The notes: generated from the sequence alone by a model not told the origin. 64,000 nt of DNA from Rivularia sp. T60_A2020_040 (GCA_015272215.1 JACYMD010000112.1:1-64000); one strand, 5' to 3'. Shown: positions 45,297-54,716, counted from the stretch's first letter. Numbers and translations: made by a program.

Positions 45297-47600
45297 TCAA
45301 TTATCAAGTAAAGCATACATTTCTTCGGCTTCTACACTCATTTTTAACCCTTCAAAACTTTCTGCTGCTTCTTTTGCTAAATTATAGGCTGTAAATTCAT
45401 TTCCACAAGTTTTTTCTAATTTAGCAAATGTTGCTTTATGGAAAGCAATAATCCGCTTGTCTTTATGCTTTTCTGCCATTGGTAAACTAAATTCTAATAG
45501 TCTTCTTGTTTCTACTAAATCACCATTGAACAATGCAATATCTGCTAACCAATTAGTAATGGCTGCGGTTGCTTTCTGCCATTTTATTTGTTGTGCTTTC
45601 AATAATGCTTCCTCAAAGATTTTTTGTGCTTGCTGATAATTTTTTTCTCGATAAAATATCTGTCCTTGGTAATACAAAATCTGAACTTGCTGTTCCTCAT
45701 ATTCGGATTCACTAAGTTGAATTTTTTGCAAAAGCTGTTGTTTTACTGTCAACCATTCTTGTGCTTGCTGCAATTGTGCAAGATGAACGTGTAAAATCAC
45801 CATGTTTGCAGCTAACTCTAACTGAAAATTTACCGTTTGATGTTGACGTAAATCCCAAGCTTCTTGTAATAATACTTGGGCTTCTTGTAAGTTCGCTATT
45901 TGACGCATTCTCACTAAAGTCCAAGCGCGATCGCACATTGCTTCTAAAGCTGTTACCAAATCCCCTGCTTGCTTTGCGGCTTCAATTAACCAAGCACTCC
46001 ATTCTAAACGCTCATCCCAATATCCACGGATATGAACGTATCCTTTAATGCGTTCCCATAAAATTTTCACTTCCGAATATCGACCTTGAGAAATGCACCA
46101 TTCTAATACTGCTTGCAGATTTTCCCATTCTGGTTCTAAATATTCATAGCTCAAATGCCATTCTTTCGAGTCTTTATCCCCAAATGATTCGGAAAATTTT
46201 AGGTACCAGTTTATCCAACGCTTTTGTAATTGTTGTTCAAATTCGGCATTTTCAGCTAATTGAGCCCAAGCATATTCACGGGTTAAGGCTGTTAAACTAT
46301 AACGTCCTTGCTGTTGATAAATCAAGGAAAGTTGCTGTAACTTTACCAATCCTTGAGATATGATAATTGGGTCTGGCTTTTCCAAAGCGATACTAGTAAT
46401 GGTTTCTTTGGTTACTGGTTTGACAAAAAGAGTCAGTGCCATTAACAGATAATAAGGAGGTGAATTTTTTAAGGGATTTACTGAAGTGGTAAAGCAAAAA
46501 CGAGCAATATCGCCTTGAGGATGTTTAATTAATACCAATACATCGGCAAATAAGTAACCAGATGCCATCTGTCCGATAGCGTAAATCATCGCTCCTGGTA
46601 CTCCACTTACCGCTTCATAAAGTTGCTGTGATTCTGTAGTAGTTAAGTTAACTCCTTTTTCTTTGGCTTCATGTTGAATCAGTCGCAAACCATGTTCTTG
46701 AGGTAAACAAGTCAGACGAATCGGCACAAATAATATTTGTTCACGAGTAGTAATAATTACTTTAACTGTTGGTGGTAAGTCGTAGAGGAAGGACAAAACT
46801 TCTTGTTTGTCTTCAATGGTTTCTAAATTATCAATAATTAATAAAGTTTTAATTTCTGAGAGCTTGTCACGAATTACCTCGATTTGTTCTTGCAAAGATA
46901 TATGATTAATTTCTGAGAACTCTAAAATACGAGCAATTTCTCGACAGATATCCCGTAAAGTCCGCTGATAAACTAATCGGGGTAAAAATCCCATGGAAGT
47001 CAGATGATTTTGTTTGGCGGAGGTAAAAATTATCGCTTCAAAGTCAGGCAAATTGAAGATATGTTTAGGTGATTTTTTTTGTAAACAACGGTAAGCGACT
47101 TCTACGACTAAAGTAGTTTTACCTACTCCACCAATCCCATCTACACTAATTAAATGAGCCGAATGTCCGTAATCTAACAGTTCCATCAAGCGGGCAATTT
47201 CGCGATCGCGTCCGATAAAAGTTCCATATTCCCGTGCTGGTAAGTTTTGCTTAATTTGAGATGGTGGGCTTTCTACTAAATCAAAATTTACAGTTTCCGG
47301 TTGCTGTGTATTTTCCGATAAATTTTCGGAGTTATCTATTTTATTAGCTTTAAATTGCTCCCACTGGCTTGATAAAAAAATTCGTAAACGATTCTCTTTA
47401 CCTCGACTACTACCGCTAATATTGAACTTCTTGTAAACTTGACCCATTCTTTTCAAACAAGCATCCGGGGAAGTACTTAATTCGGAGGCTATTTCTTCGT
47501 AGCTTTGACCATTTCCCATCCGCATCAAAAAAACTTCCTCTTGCTCCTGAGAAAGTTCATGGTTGTGAGCCATTTCAGTCAAAAAATTAATTGGGAACAT
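45297..47600 (-). CDS. STAND ATPase with N-terminal HTH and TPR-like C-terminus
   Basis: 767 residues. Residues 16-62 (LSQEQEEVFLMRMGNGQSYE ... TSPDACLKRMGQVYKKFNI) look like a LuxR-type or sigma-like helix-turn-helix. The NB-ARC/NACHT-like ATPase starts with FIGRDREIARLMELL (128-142), Walker A GIGGVGKT (155-162), Walker B LLIIDNLE (253-260) and ITTRE (283-287), followed by GLRLIQHEAKEKG. From about 480 to the end alpha-helical TPR-like repeats occur (AQEWLTVKQQLLQ, YYQGQIFYREKNYQQAQKIF). Such proteins oligomerise on a signal; roles include regulation and phage defence. No effector domain is seen other than the HTH. Confidence 0.85.
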   Translation of the reverse strand: MFPINFLTEMAHNHELSQEQEEVFLMRMGNGQSYEEIASELSTSPDACLKRMGQVYKKFNISGSSRGKENRLRIFLSSQWEQFKANKIDNSENLSENTQQPETVNFDLVESPPSQIKQNLPAREYGTFIGRDREIARLMELLDYGHSAHLISVDGIGGVGKTTLVVEVAYRCLQKKSPKHIFNLPDFEAIIFTSAKQNHLTSMGFLPRLVYQRTLRDICREIARILEFSEINHISLQEQIEVIRDKLSEIKTLLIIDNLETIEDKQEVLSFLYDLPPTVKVIITTREQILFVPIRLTCLPQEHGLRLIQHEAKEKGVNLTTTESQQLYEAVSGVPGAMIYAIGQMASGYLFADVLVLIKHPQGDIARFCFTTSVNPLKNSPPYYLLMALTLFVKPVTKETITSIALEKPDPIIISQGLVKLQQLSLIYQQQGRYSLTALTREYAWAQLAENAEFEQQLQKRWINWYLKFSESFGDKDSKEWHLSYEYLEPEWENLQAVLEWCISQGRYSEVKILWERIKGYVHIRGYWDERLEWSAWLIEAAKQAGDLVTALEAMCDRAWTLVRMRQIANLQEAQVLLQEAWDLRQHQTVNFQLELAANMVILHVHLAQLQQAQEWLTVKQQLLQKIQLSESEYEEQQVQILYYQGQIFYREKNYQQAQKIFEEALLKAQQIKWQKATAAITNWLADIALFNGDLVETRRLLEFSLPMAEKHKDKRIIAFHKATFAKLEKTCGNEFTAYNLAKEAAESFEGLKMSVEAEEMYALLDN

Positions 47601-48049
47601 TTTCGCTCAAAATTATGATAACTGAATATATTCTACCTTTTTATTTTCAGTTTATACGTTGTTCGGAGGTATTCGGAGTTTAAAGAAATTATGAAGGTTC
47701 TAGATGATACATCGCCATCTAATCTTTATCGGTTATTATGCAAATAACAATAGAACTTAGAAATTAGCAAGTCTTTTGAAAAGCCTGTTTTCTATTGGAA
47801 AATGATGATTTTGAGTTCGGGATAGGTGATAGTTTCACGATTATTTTGTGATTCAAAATACAAATTATTAGGTGTGATATTTGAGGAATCTTGCTTTTTG
47901 AGATTGTATTCTATGGTAGTTCAAGCATTTCCAACATTACTTGAATAGCCAAAATATACCGGATTTTTGTAAATAAAAAACGATTCGCTAAGACCTGAGA
48001 AATCGAGCGAATCGTTCAGCCAACCTAGTTTATAAGGATTGACATAACT
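47601..48049. other. Intergenic region between divergent STAND and RTX genes
   Basis: About 450 AT-rich bases. AAAACGATTCGCTAAGACCT and GAGCGAATCGTTCAGCC contain the inverted pair ACGATTCGCT/AGCGAATCGT (about 47979-48015), a perfect 10-bp stem within the leader of the RTX gene; it lacks a T-run, so it may be a leader structure. No gene. Confidence 0.5.
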
Positions 48050-49471
48050 ATGATAATTAATGGTGGACCAAAAAGCGATAATTTGATTGGTACCAATGGT
48101 GCAGATTTTATCTTTGGTAAAGGTGGTAATGATACCCTCAAAGGTGGTAAGGGTAATGACAGCATCGAAGGTGGTAAGGGTAATGACCTACTTGAGGGTG
48201 GTAAAGGTAGAGATATTCTCAAAGGTGGTCAAGGTCATGATACCTTAGATGGTGGTGAGGGTGATGACCTACTTGAAGGTGGTAAGGGTAATGACTTACT
48301 TGAGGGTGGTAAGGGTGATGATATCCTCAGAGGTGGAGAAGGTAAAGACACCTTAGATGGTGGAAAGGGTAACGATACCCTCGACGGTGGTAAGGGTAAA
48401 GATATTCTTAAAGGTAGTCAGGGTAATGATGTTCTAGATGGTGGTAAGGGTGACGATACAGCAGATTACAGTCACCTGAGCGAAGCGATTACTCTCGAAG
48501 CTGTTGGTATCGTTAACAAAGGTAGTTTGGGTACAGATCAGATTCTAAATATCGAAACTATCATTGGTGCAAGCGGAAAGGCTAATACAATAGATGGTTC
48601 CACTGGTACAAGTGGAGTGACATCTTTCGATGTTGATTTGTCACAAGATAGATTAACCGTTGAAAATATTCCTGGTTTGGGTGATGTAACTTTCACTGTC
48701 AAAAACTTTGTCAATGTCACTGGTACCAGTCAAGATGACAGGATTATCGGCAATGCTGAAGATAATATCCTGATTGGTGGTGGTGGTAACGACTTTTTTG
48801 GTGGAAGCGCTGGTAATGACATTATCAATGGTGACAATGGTGGTAATGATACCGTTGATTACACTGGTTTAGGACAAGCAATTACCCTTTTACCTACCGG
48901 AATTGTCGAAAAAGATGGTGGTTTAGGTACAGATGAACTTGTGAGAGTCGAGACAATTATCGGTGATGCAGGTTTCTCCAACACCATTGATGCTTCGAGT
49001 GCAGGAAGCCCAGTTTCTATCAATGTAGATTTATCTGCACAAAGTTTACAGGTGAATAAGATTCCTGGAGTTGGTACTCTCAATCGTACCGTTGTTAACT
49101 TTGTCAATGTCACTGGTACTGCTCAAAATGACAGGATTACTGGAAATGCTGAAGATAATATTATCAATGGTGTTGACGGACAAGACATCTTAACAGGAGG
49201 AGCCGGAAAAGATATATTTGTCTTAGGAGAAAACGGTAATGTTTTCTATAGCGATGCTGGTTTTCGTGACATTGTAAGCATAGAAGACTTTGTATCTGGT
49301 GAAGATAAAATTCAACTTACTGGTAGCCTGAGTGACTATTCCTTCTTCAATCTAGGCTCAACAAACTTGATTGCTTTAGATGATGGTGATGGAATATTTA
49401 GTGGAATTGACGATATCATTGCATCTGTAAATGCTAGCTTTGATACTACTAGCGACTTTATATTTGCATAA
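48050..49471 (+). CDS. RTX (hemolysin-type calcium-binding repeat) secreted protein
   Basis: 473 residues. About 14 nonapeptides of the GGxGxDxLx type fill residues 14-140 ([27 protein letters not shown]), which bind Ca2+ in a beta-roll. Two larger related blocks follow ([18 protein letters not shown] and [18 protein letters not shown], each ending in [14 protein letters not shown]), and the C-terminus ([18 protein letters not shown]) fits type I secretion. No N-terminal signal. At DNA level the repeats (GGTGGTAAGGGTAATGA) are nearly identical and likely recombine. Function may be surface or exoprotein structure. Confidence 0.88.
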   Translation: MIINGGPKSDNLIGTNGADFIFGKGGNDTLKGGKGNDSIEGGKGNDLLEGGKGRDILKGGQGHDTLDGGEGDDLLEGGKGNDLLEGGKGDDILRGGEGKDTLDGGKGNDTLDGGKGKDILKGSQGNDVLDGGKGDDTADYSHLSEAITLEAVGIVNKGSLGTDQILNIETIIGASGKANTIDGSTGTSGVTSFDVDLSQDRLTVENIPGLGDVTFTVKNFVNVTGTSQDDRIIGNAEDNILIGGGGNDFFGGSAGNDIINGDNGGNDTVDYTGLGQAITLLPTGIVEKDGGLGTDELVRVETIIGDAGFSNTIDASSAGSPVSINVDLSAQSLQVNKIPGVGTLNRTVVNFVNVTGTAQNDRITGNAEDNIINGVDGQDILTGGAGKDIFVLGENGNVFYSDAGFRDIVSIEDFVSGEDKIQLTGSLSDYSFFNLGSTNLIALDDGDGIFSGIDDIIASVNASFDTTSDFIFA

Positions 49472-49489
49472 TTCATTTAAATAACAATT

Positions 49490-49633
49490 AGAAGTCGGGT
49501 TTTTACGATTATTGTCTTTTCTGACAGATATTTTACCTAAAAACCCGACTTCTTAACGAGACCACAATTAGAAGTCGGGTTTTTAGGATTATTGTCTTTT
49601 CTCACAGATATTTTCGCTAAAAACCCGACTTCT
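49490..49633. repeat. Two tandem 64-bp AGAAGTCGGG palindromes
   Basis: Copies at 49490-49553 and 49570-49633, the same length and orientation, differ by a few bases (interior ATTATTGTCTTTTCTGACAG versus TTCTCACAG) and are separated by 16 bp. Same family as at 2950-3098. Confidence 0.9.
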
Positions 49634-49679
49634 CACCCCCACGAGACGGCTATTTCTGATAGGGGGTAATAGTGTAAAT

Positions 49680-49732
49680 AGCACTAAGTCATGAGAACAA
49701 ATATCTCGTGGCTTAGTGCTGTTTCTTTTTTA
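49680..49732 (+). terminator. Strong Rho-independent terminator
   Basis: AGCACTAAGTCATGAGA pairs with TCTCGTGGCTTAGTGCT (one mismatch), followed by GTTTCTTTTTT. It lies about 210 bp after the RTX stop codon, beyond the tandem palindromes. Confidence 0.85.
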
Positions 49733-49946
49733 AGATTATTGTAATGAGCAGAGACTGATATTTATACTTAATTCAGAGTTATGCTGAAATTTGTAATTTT
49801 ACACACTTGCATCCGAAACAATACGGAGCTAAGATGTAAATTAAGGAGAGGCAAAAGGAGAGCTTCCGAGAATAACAACGGATAGCATCGTTTCTTTAAC
49901 TCCGAAAATAATTAACAACAACCTTCATAATTTGACAGAGGTAATT
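49733..49946. other. Leader of the first beta-barrel gene
   Basis: About 210 bases, probably carrying the promoter and 5' leader. AGGAGAGGCAAAAGGAGAGC (49842-49861) is purine-rich but 85 bp from the start. No small gene. Confidence 0.35.
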
Positions 49947-50423
49947 ATGCAACACTTGATTAAGTCTGCTGCTAAAGTCTCCGCTGCATCTGTAATTGCT
50001 TGTGCTATGGCTTTTATGGGAGCAACTTCTGCTAACGCTCAACCTAAAGGAATGCCTGAAGGCTATATTGGTGTTGGTTTAGGATTCAACGATGCTAGTT
50101 CTGGTGTTGGTTTGAACGGGCGTATTTCTTTCCCAAGAGCTAAAGTTTCTTTGCGTGGCTCATTATATGGTGGTTGTGATGGTGATTGTGCCTTGTTTAT
50201 ACCCACGGTAACTTATGATTTGCCTGTAGCTAAAAATACTAATATTTACTTAGGTGCTGGCTATGCCACTGTTAGTACTTCAAATGGTGATTATTTAGGG
50301 AGTGAGGGAGTGTTACAAGCTGGTGCTGAAACAGGATTAGGTAAAAAGTTTACTATTTATGGTGATGGAACCTTTGCTGAGGGTGGTAGCCTGTTCAAAG
50401 TTGGACTTGGTTATCGCTTGTAA
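49947..50423 (+). CDS. Small outer-membrane beta-barrel-like protein
   Basis: 158 residues from the ATG at 49947 (CAGAGG 7 bp upstream; the earlier TTG is not used). A signal peptide (MQHLIKSAAKVSAASVIACA ... SANAQ) ends near Ala31. The mature part consists of alternating amphipathic strands (GYIGVGLGFNDASSGVGLNG, VSLRGSLYG, NIYLGAGYATVS, VLQAGAETGLGKKFTIYGDG) and a C-terminal strand FKVGLGYRL, typical of a small outer-membrane barrel. A paralog follows at 50727. Unknown role. Confidence 0.75.
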   Translation: MQHLIKSAAKVSAASVIACAMAFMGATSANAQPKGMPEGYIGVGLGFNDASSGVGLNGRISFPRAKVSLRGSLYGGCDGDCALFIPTVTYDLPVAKNTNIYLGAGYATVSTSNGDYLGSEGVLQAGAETGLGKKFTIYGDGTFAEGGSLFKVGLGYRL

Positions 50424-50458
50424 GCTGTAACTAATAAACGAAATTATATTGAAGTTTG

Positions 50459-50500
50459 GGTGTTAAAAGATATTTCTTTTAACACCTTTACGGTTTTTTG
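50459..50500 (+). terminator. Rho-independent terminator
   Basis: GGTGTTAAAAGA (50459-50470) and TCTTTTAACACC (50475-50486) form a perfect 12-bp stem with a TATT loop, then TTTACGGTTTTTTG. Confidence 0.88.
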
Positions 50501-50726
50501 AAACAACTCTTTTGACAAAATATTCAAAATCTTGCTCGATTTTAGGAGTTAATCAGAGCCATAATATTTTTTGGGTATAAGTTATTTTCCATACCGACGT
50601 AAGAGGAATTACTGAGTTAAAGTTTTAGCATTCAGCATAAAAAACATTTGTGGCAAGGTATTGCCCAAATCTTTTTAATTCTGAATAACTTTTAATTGTA
50701 GTCAGTATTTATACCTGAGCAATATT
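50501..50726. other. Intergenic leader of the second beta-barrel gene
   Basis: About 225 bases with no gene. Because a terminator precedes it, the second barrel gene should have its own promoter here; none is certain. Confidence 0.35.
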
Positions 50727-51203
50727 ATGCGACAGTTTCTCAAATCCGCTGTAAAAGTGTCTGCTTTATCCGCAATTGCTTGTGCTTTGAGTTTGGTTTC
50801 TACATTGTCTGCAAACGCTCAATCTCAAAAAGGCTTGGAAGGTAGTTACGTTGGTGGTAGTTTCCAAACTGGAAATGGATTAACTGGGCTTAACATTTAC
50901 GGACGATATGACATCCGTCAATTACCAATCTCTGTGCGCGGAAGTGTAAATATATCAGATTTTTCTGGCGATACTTATACTGAATTTGCACCAACAGTTA
51001 CCTATGATTTACCTATCGCTAATAAAGCAAATGCTTATGCTGGGGCTGGTTTAGTTTTCGGTGAAGGTGATTCTACAGCGTTTCTGAATGCTGGGGCAGA
51101 AACAGAAATCGTGACAAATGTAGTGGTTTTCGGTGATTTGAAAGTTCCTTTGGATAGTGGAGTCGATCCAATTTTCGGTATTGGGCTTGGCTATCGTTTC
51201 TAA
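50727..51203 (+). CDS. Small outer-membrane beta-barrel-like protein, paralog
   Basis: 158 residues. Signal peptide MRQFLKSAVKVSALSAIACA ... SANAQ, nearly the same as its upstream neighbour's. The mature part shares VTYDLPIA, a AGAG-strand (YAGAGLVFG), GAETEI and the terminal strand IFGIGLGYRF ending in the aromatic residue recognised by the BAM complex. It probably arose by tandem duplication. Unknown role. Confidence 0.75.
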   Translation: MRQFLKSAVKVSALSAIACALSLVSTLSANAQSQKGLEGSYVGGSFQTGNGLTGLNIYGRYDIRQLPISVRGSVNISDFSGDTYTEFAPTVTYDLPIANKANAYAGAGLVFGEGDSTAFLNAGAETEIVTNVVVFGDLKVPLDSGVDPIFGIGLGYRF

Positions 51204-51269
51204 ATGGACTTTCAAGAGCAAGGCTATTAGTGTGTTCTAACAATCAAATAAGGTAAAGCATAAATAATT

Positions 51270-51305
51270 ACGCGGAGAAGAGTTTCAACTTTTCTCCGCG
51301 TTTTG
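51270..51305 (+). terminator. Rho-independent terminator
   Basis: ACGCGGAGAA...TTCTCCGCGT (51270-51301) with an inner AG/CT extension, followed by TTTTG. It ends the second barrel gene. Confidence 0.85.
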
Positions 51306-51439
51306 AGTTTAGAGGAAGTTAAAGGAGTTTTTAGGAGCTTTTGTGAAATTAAAGAGCAAATGTGTTTTATATAGCTACGCACCGCGTTTTTACTGAGTTA
51401 TAGTGTAAAATAAACAGAGTCTAAAAGAGGATGTAAGTA

Positions 51440-52105
51440 ATGTCGCCTAAAATATTGTTAATTGATAGTTACGAGATATTTCTGAGTGGCACAATCAAGT
51501 TATTACATTTTTGTTATCCAGATGCTGTAATTAATACTGCTACAACTGTAGAAAGTGCTTTACATCAAGTTGCGATGTTTCAACCAGAATTAGTGATTAC
51601 AGATATTTGCGTTGCACAAAATATTGGGGAAGCAGCTCGAATTAATCATGGGATACAACTACTTAAGAAGTTATTAATTAACTATCCTGAAATTAATATT
51701 CTCGTGCAAAGTAGTTATATCAATACTTTAGTAAGGATAAAATCAGAAATTGATCTTCATCCATCAGGATTTGTAGTTGCTGATAAATCACTTCCATCTC
51801 AGGAAACATTAGATAGAGTCAATTGGGCTTTACAGAGATTGACTCATACAAAGGATATCAAAGGAATTAATTCTGAATTAGAGTTAAAACCAGAATGGTT
51901 AAGGCTGCTTAATCTAGCATTTGAAGAAGGATTACAGGATAAAGCAATTGCTGCACATATTTGTGTGTCTGAGCGGATGGTACGTCACTATTGGTATAAA
52001 CTACAGGAAGTTTTAAATATTAATGTTGAAGAACTAAAACATCAAGGAAAAAATCTTCGAGTCATAACTCATATTCGAGCCAGAGAAGAAGGTTGGATTG
52101 ATTAA
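51440..52105 (+). CDS. Response regulator with C-terminal HTH
   Basis: 221 residues. The receiver domain has Asp9 (LLIDSYE), the phospho-acceptor Asp55 (VITDICV), conserved Ser91 (VQSSY) and Lys116 (ADKSLP). A C-terminal helix-turn-helix (about 160-195, LQDKAIAAHICVSERMVRHYW) resembles NarL/FixJ but with an atypical WYKLQEVLNI end. AGAGGATG lies just before the ATG. There is no kinase next to it, so it is an orphan regulator; the kinase-like protein at 14173 lacks its His and cannot be assumed to be its partner. Confidence 0.8.
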   Translation: MSPKILLIDSYEIFLSGTIKLLHFCYPDAVINTATTVESALHQVAMFQPELVITDICVAQNIGEAARINHGIQLLKKLLINYPEINILVQSSYINTLVRIKSEIDLHPSGFVVADKSLPSQETLDRVNWALQRLTHTKDIKGINSELELKPEWLRLLNLAFEEGLQDKAIAAHICVSERMVRHYWYKLQEVLNINVEELKHQGKNLRVITHIRAREEGWID

Positions 52106-52458
52106 TATTTCAGAAATTTTAGTGTTATTTATTTGGAGTAAATAGGTGAATATACTTGTGTAGTAAGGGAATAATAATATAACTCATTAGTAATTATAAA
52201 AATCATTTTGCTTAAATACTTACTGACTTGACAAGGGCTTGAGGATTTGGATAAGTTTCAGGATTTTAGTGAAATGCTATTACAGGTATACTGAGTTTCT
52301 CGAACAAATTTACCGATGAATTCTATCGATGAGTTTCGTATAAATTTTATCTGATGCCCATATATAAATAAAAATTCTATGAGTAAGTTGAAATAATCGT
52401 AGTGATTTGAATTGGTTTTGACTGTATTAAGATTTGTACTCAACCATTCGAGATAAAA
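52106..52458. other. Intergenic region
   Basis: About 350 AT-rich bases, no gene. Short minus-strand frames over this part have no supporting feature. Confidence 0.4.
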
Positions 52459-53160
52459 ATGAATAGATTATCGGTACAGGTTGTCATATTTGGATTAGGA
52501 GTAATGACGTATATTCCAAAAGTTGACGCAACAATTGCCCTTTCTCCTAAGCAATTATTTACAACACCAATACAAGCAGAAACGTTCTCGCTTTTAACCC
52601 AAGTCGCCGTTACTCCGCCGTGCAACGACGGAGCCTGCGGCGACCGGCATTCCCCGGTTGATTCCGATATTTCCGCAATCGCAACTTCCGGATGGAAAAA
52701 GTTTTATTCTAATGAAGGTAATTTTTCCATTTTTGTACCTGATACATCTGTAACAAATTTGAATTCGCAAAGTGAAGATTATTCTATTAATATTTACTAT
52801 GCCGATACTAAAAAAAGTTCTTATATAGTTGGTTATGTTGATTATAAAATAGATTTAAGTAAGTTACCGTTGAGCGAAGTTTATGATAATTTCTTAAAAG
52901 AATTTTTAGGTGATGAGGTAAAGTTATTGAAACAGCAAAATATTCAATTAAGTAAATATTCTGGAATCGAAGCAGAATATCGAAATGAAAACCAAGAAAT
53001 AATTGCGAATATTCGTTTATTTTTAGTTGGAAAAAGGCTGTATGTGCTTGATGTTTCTAACTCTAAGTCTGGAGATGCTACACAATTTTTTAATTCGTTT
53101 AAGTTAGAAAATAATATCAAAGATAATCCTACTAAAATTGCGATAAAAATGTTTGTGTAG
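52459..53160 (+). CDS. Secreted protein of unknown function carrying a dispersed repeat in frame
   Basis: 233 residues. An N-terminal hydrophobic segment (VQVVIFGLGVMTYIP) may be a signal peptide. Residues ~52-70 (TPPCNDGACGDRHSPVDSD) are encoded by a GC-rich repeat (52616-52665) that recurs outside genes at 159-188. From GWKKFYSNEGNFSIFVPDTS the protein resembles a common cyanobacterial secreted domain with W-x-x-F-x-S-x-E-G-x-F-S and a C-terminal region ANIRLFLVGKRLYVLDV. The repeat therefore looks like an insertion that did not break the frame, between the signal peptide and the folded domain. Confidence 0.65.
   Translation: MNRLSVQVVIFGLGVMTYIPKVDATIALSPKQLFTTPIQAETFSLLTQVAVTPPCNDGACGDRHSPVDSDISAIATSGWKKFYSNEGNFSIFVPDTSVTNLNSQSEDYSINIYYADTKKSSYIVGYVDYKIDLSKLPLSEVYDNFLKEFLGDEVKLLKQQNIQLSKYSGIEAEYRNENQEIIANIRLFLVGKRLYVLDVSNSKSGDATQFFNSFKLENNIKDNPTKIAIKMFV
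52630..52659 (+). repeat. GC-rich dispersed repeat within a coding sequence
   Basis: GGAGCCTGCGGCGACCGGC and the following TTCCCCGGTT match the complement of 159-188 in 29 of 30 bases. It codes for GACGDRHSPV in the gene at 52459. Confidence 0.85.
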
Positions 53161-53165
53161 ACCTA

Positions 53166-53197
53166 TAAGTCGGATTTATAAGAGGAACCCGACTTCT
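53166..53197. repeat. Short AGAAGTCGGG-family palindrome
   Basis: AAGTCGGATTTATAAGAGG followed by AACCCGACTTCT, a reduced copy with a small loop, between convergent genes; a possible terminator. Confidence 0.65.
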
Positions 53198-53209
53198 CTA
53201 GGATGATAG

Positions 53210-54016
53210 TTATTCTTTTACTTCCTGGGTAGTTCTGACTATTTTGGTTAATAAATCTCTGGGAATGAATCTGACACTTTCAGCTAGTATTCTATTTTGT
53301 AATCCAGGAATAACAGTAGTTTTGTTTGCCATTAAACCACGATAGCCAATTTCAGCTACAGTTTGAGCATCCATCAGATTCTTACTTTTGACTAACTTCG
53401 AGTCCGACATTCCAGTTCTGTGATGAAAAGCAGATGCTGTCGGACCGGGACAAAGAACTGTTACAGTCACACCCGTACCCTCTAATTCATTGGCGATCGC
53501 CTGGGAAAATGAAAAGATATATGCTTTAGTTGCAAAGTATACCGCCATTAAGGGTCCCGGTTGAAAAGCTGCGGTGGAAGCAACATTTAATATTTTTCCT
53601 TTACCTTGCTTTACCATCTGTTTGAGAAACAATTTGGTTAAATGTGTAAGACATACCATGTTAACCTGCATCATTTCTAACTCAGCATTCAAATCTGTTT
53701 CGTTAAATAATCCATAGTTACCAAATCCAGCATTATTTACTAGTACATCAATCTTGATTGATGACTGATTCAGTTCTGCAAAAATTTCTTTTGCTGCCAA
53801 AGGAACAGATAAATCTTTCACAATAGTTTTGACTGAAATCCCAAATTTATTGGGTAATTCATCTGCTATTTGGGAAAGCTTTTGTTGATTTCTATCTACC
53901 AATACAAGATTATATTGATTTTGAGCAAATATCTGCATTAGTTCATAGCCAATTCCACTAGCGGCTCCAGTAATTAAAGCAGTTTCTCTATGCTGTATTT
54001 GAATTTCAGAGTTCAT
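53210..54016 (-). CDS. Short-chain dehydrogenase/reductase
   Basis: 268 residues. Coenzyme loop TGAASGIG (16-23), NNAG (94-97), catalytic Ser147 (NVASTA), Tyr160 and Lys164 (YFATK), and LCPGPTASAF. It is of the classical SDR type often annotated as DltE-like or sepiapterin-reductase-like, with a C-terminal extension (PRDLLTKIVRTTQ). The substrate is unknown. Stands alone. Confidence 0.85.
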   Translation of the reverse strand: MNSEIQIQHRETALITGAASGIGYELMQIFAQNQYNLVLVDRNQQKLSQIADELPNKFGISVKTIVKDLSVPLAAKEIFAELNQSSIKIDVLVNNAGFGNYGLFNETDLNAELEMMQVNMVCLTHLTKLFLKQMVKQGKGKILNVASTAAFQPGPLMAVYFATKAYIFSFSQAIANELEGTGVTVTVLCPGPTASAFHHRTGMSDSKLVKSKNLMDAQTVAEIGYRGLMANKTTVIPGLQNRILAESVRFIPRDLLTKIVRTTQEVKE

Positions 54017-54454
54017 CTTATGGTTCTTAATTAATAATCATTTTTGTTGATTTTGCTTAAAATATTAATATTCAACTATTAATTTTGTCGCAAAATATTA
54101 TCCTACCGATGCAAAATTTCAAGTTTTTGCAAGAATCATGTTTCAGGATTCCATAAAAAAAAACAATCTTTACTAGATAACAGTAGATAATTTGTGTACT
54201 CAAAAGCTTTCCCTAATCAACTTAGTTTCACTTGTTTTTTTGCTGTATTATAACCATCTAAGACTGTCATTGATAAATCCAGTAAAATGTAAATGAAAAA
54301 ATCAGAAAAGTAAGTCTATTTATTAGGTCTGCTATATTGTATGATAGCTTCTATTTTCAAACTAGACTGTATAGTATGATAGAGTTATTTTTTTGATAAA
54401 TTGTAAGATGTTACAAAGTCTTTTTAAATCAAGAAATATTGGATAAAGTTGAGG
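54017..54454. other. Intergenic region
   Basis: About 440 AT-rich bases upstream of the SDR gene. ATTGTATGATAGCTTCTATT (54346-54365) and TGTATAGTATGATAGAGTT (54369-54387) form a short direct repeat around GTATGATAG. No gene. Confidence 0.4.
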
Positions 54455-54643
54455 TTAGAGGATGTTTTTAAAGTCTTTACATGGCGACTAGAAGTCGCAC
54501 GGCAGTCGCTCATGGGGGAGACTCCCAAGACTGCGCTGCCTTGGCTACAGAAATAAAACCCGCCTTACTGCGGGTTATGAATTAACTATTTGCTTATGTA
54601 GTAGCGGTTTAAACCGCCGGATTTCTTTCAAAACATCCTCTAA
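54455..54643. mobile_element. Inverted-repeat (MITE-like) element, 189-bp copy
   Basis: The termini TTAGAGGATGTTTTTAAAG (54455-54473) and CTTTCAAAACATCCTCTAA (54625-54643) are inverted copies with one mismatch over 19 bp. The interior shares several blocks with 28860-29209 in the opposite direction (CCGTGCGACTT, CCCCATGAGCGACTGC, GCGCTGCCTTGGCTAC, AAAACCCGCC). No coding frame. It may be moved in trans by a transposase not in this window, which is inference. Confidence 0.75.
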
Positions 54644-54683
54644 GCTCGACTTCTATTTTCTATCACTCTATAAATTTGAGATA

Positions 54684-54716
54684 TTAAGAAACCCGGTAGT
54701 TTTTAAAAACCGGGCT
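54684..54716 (-). terminator. Probable terminator of the CHAT operon
   Basis: On the minus strand CCCGGTTTTTAAAAACTACCGGG forms a stem followed by TTTCTTAATATC, 40 bp after the CHAT gene's stop codon. Confidence 0.6.

Noticed and set aside
48050-48480. CRISPR-like regular repeats
   Set aside because: The periodicity is coding (27 bp, GGxGxDxLx nonapeptides) in an open frame.
14173-52105. Pairing of the kinase-like protein with the response regulator at 51440
   Set aside because: They are 35 kb apart and the kinase lacks its phospho-acceptor; there is no evidence that they interact.
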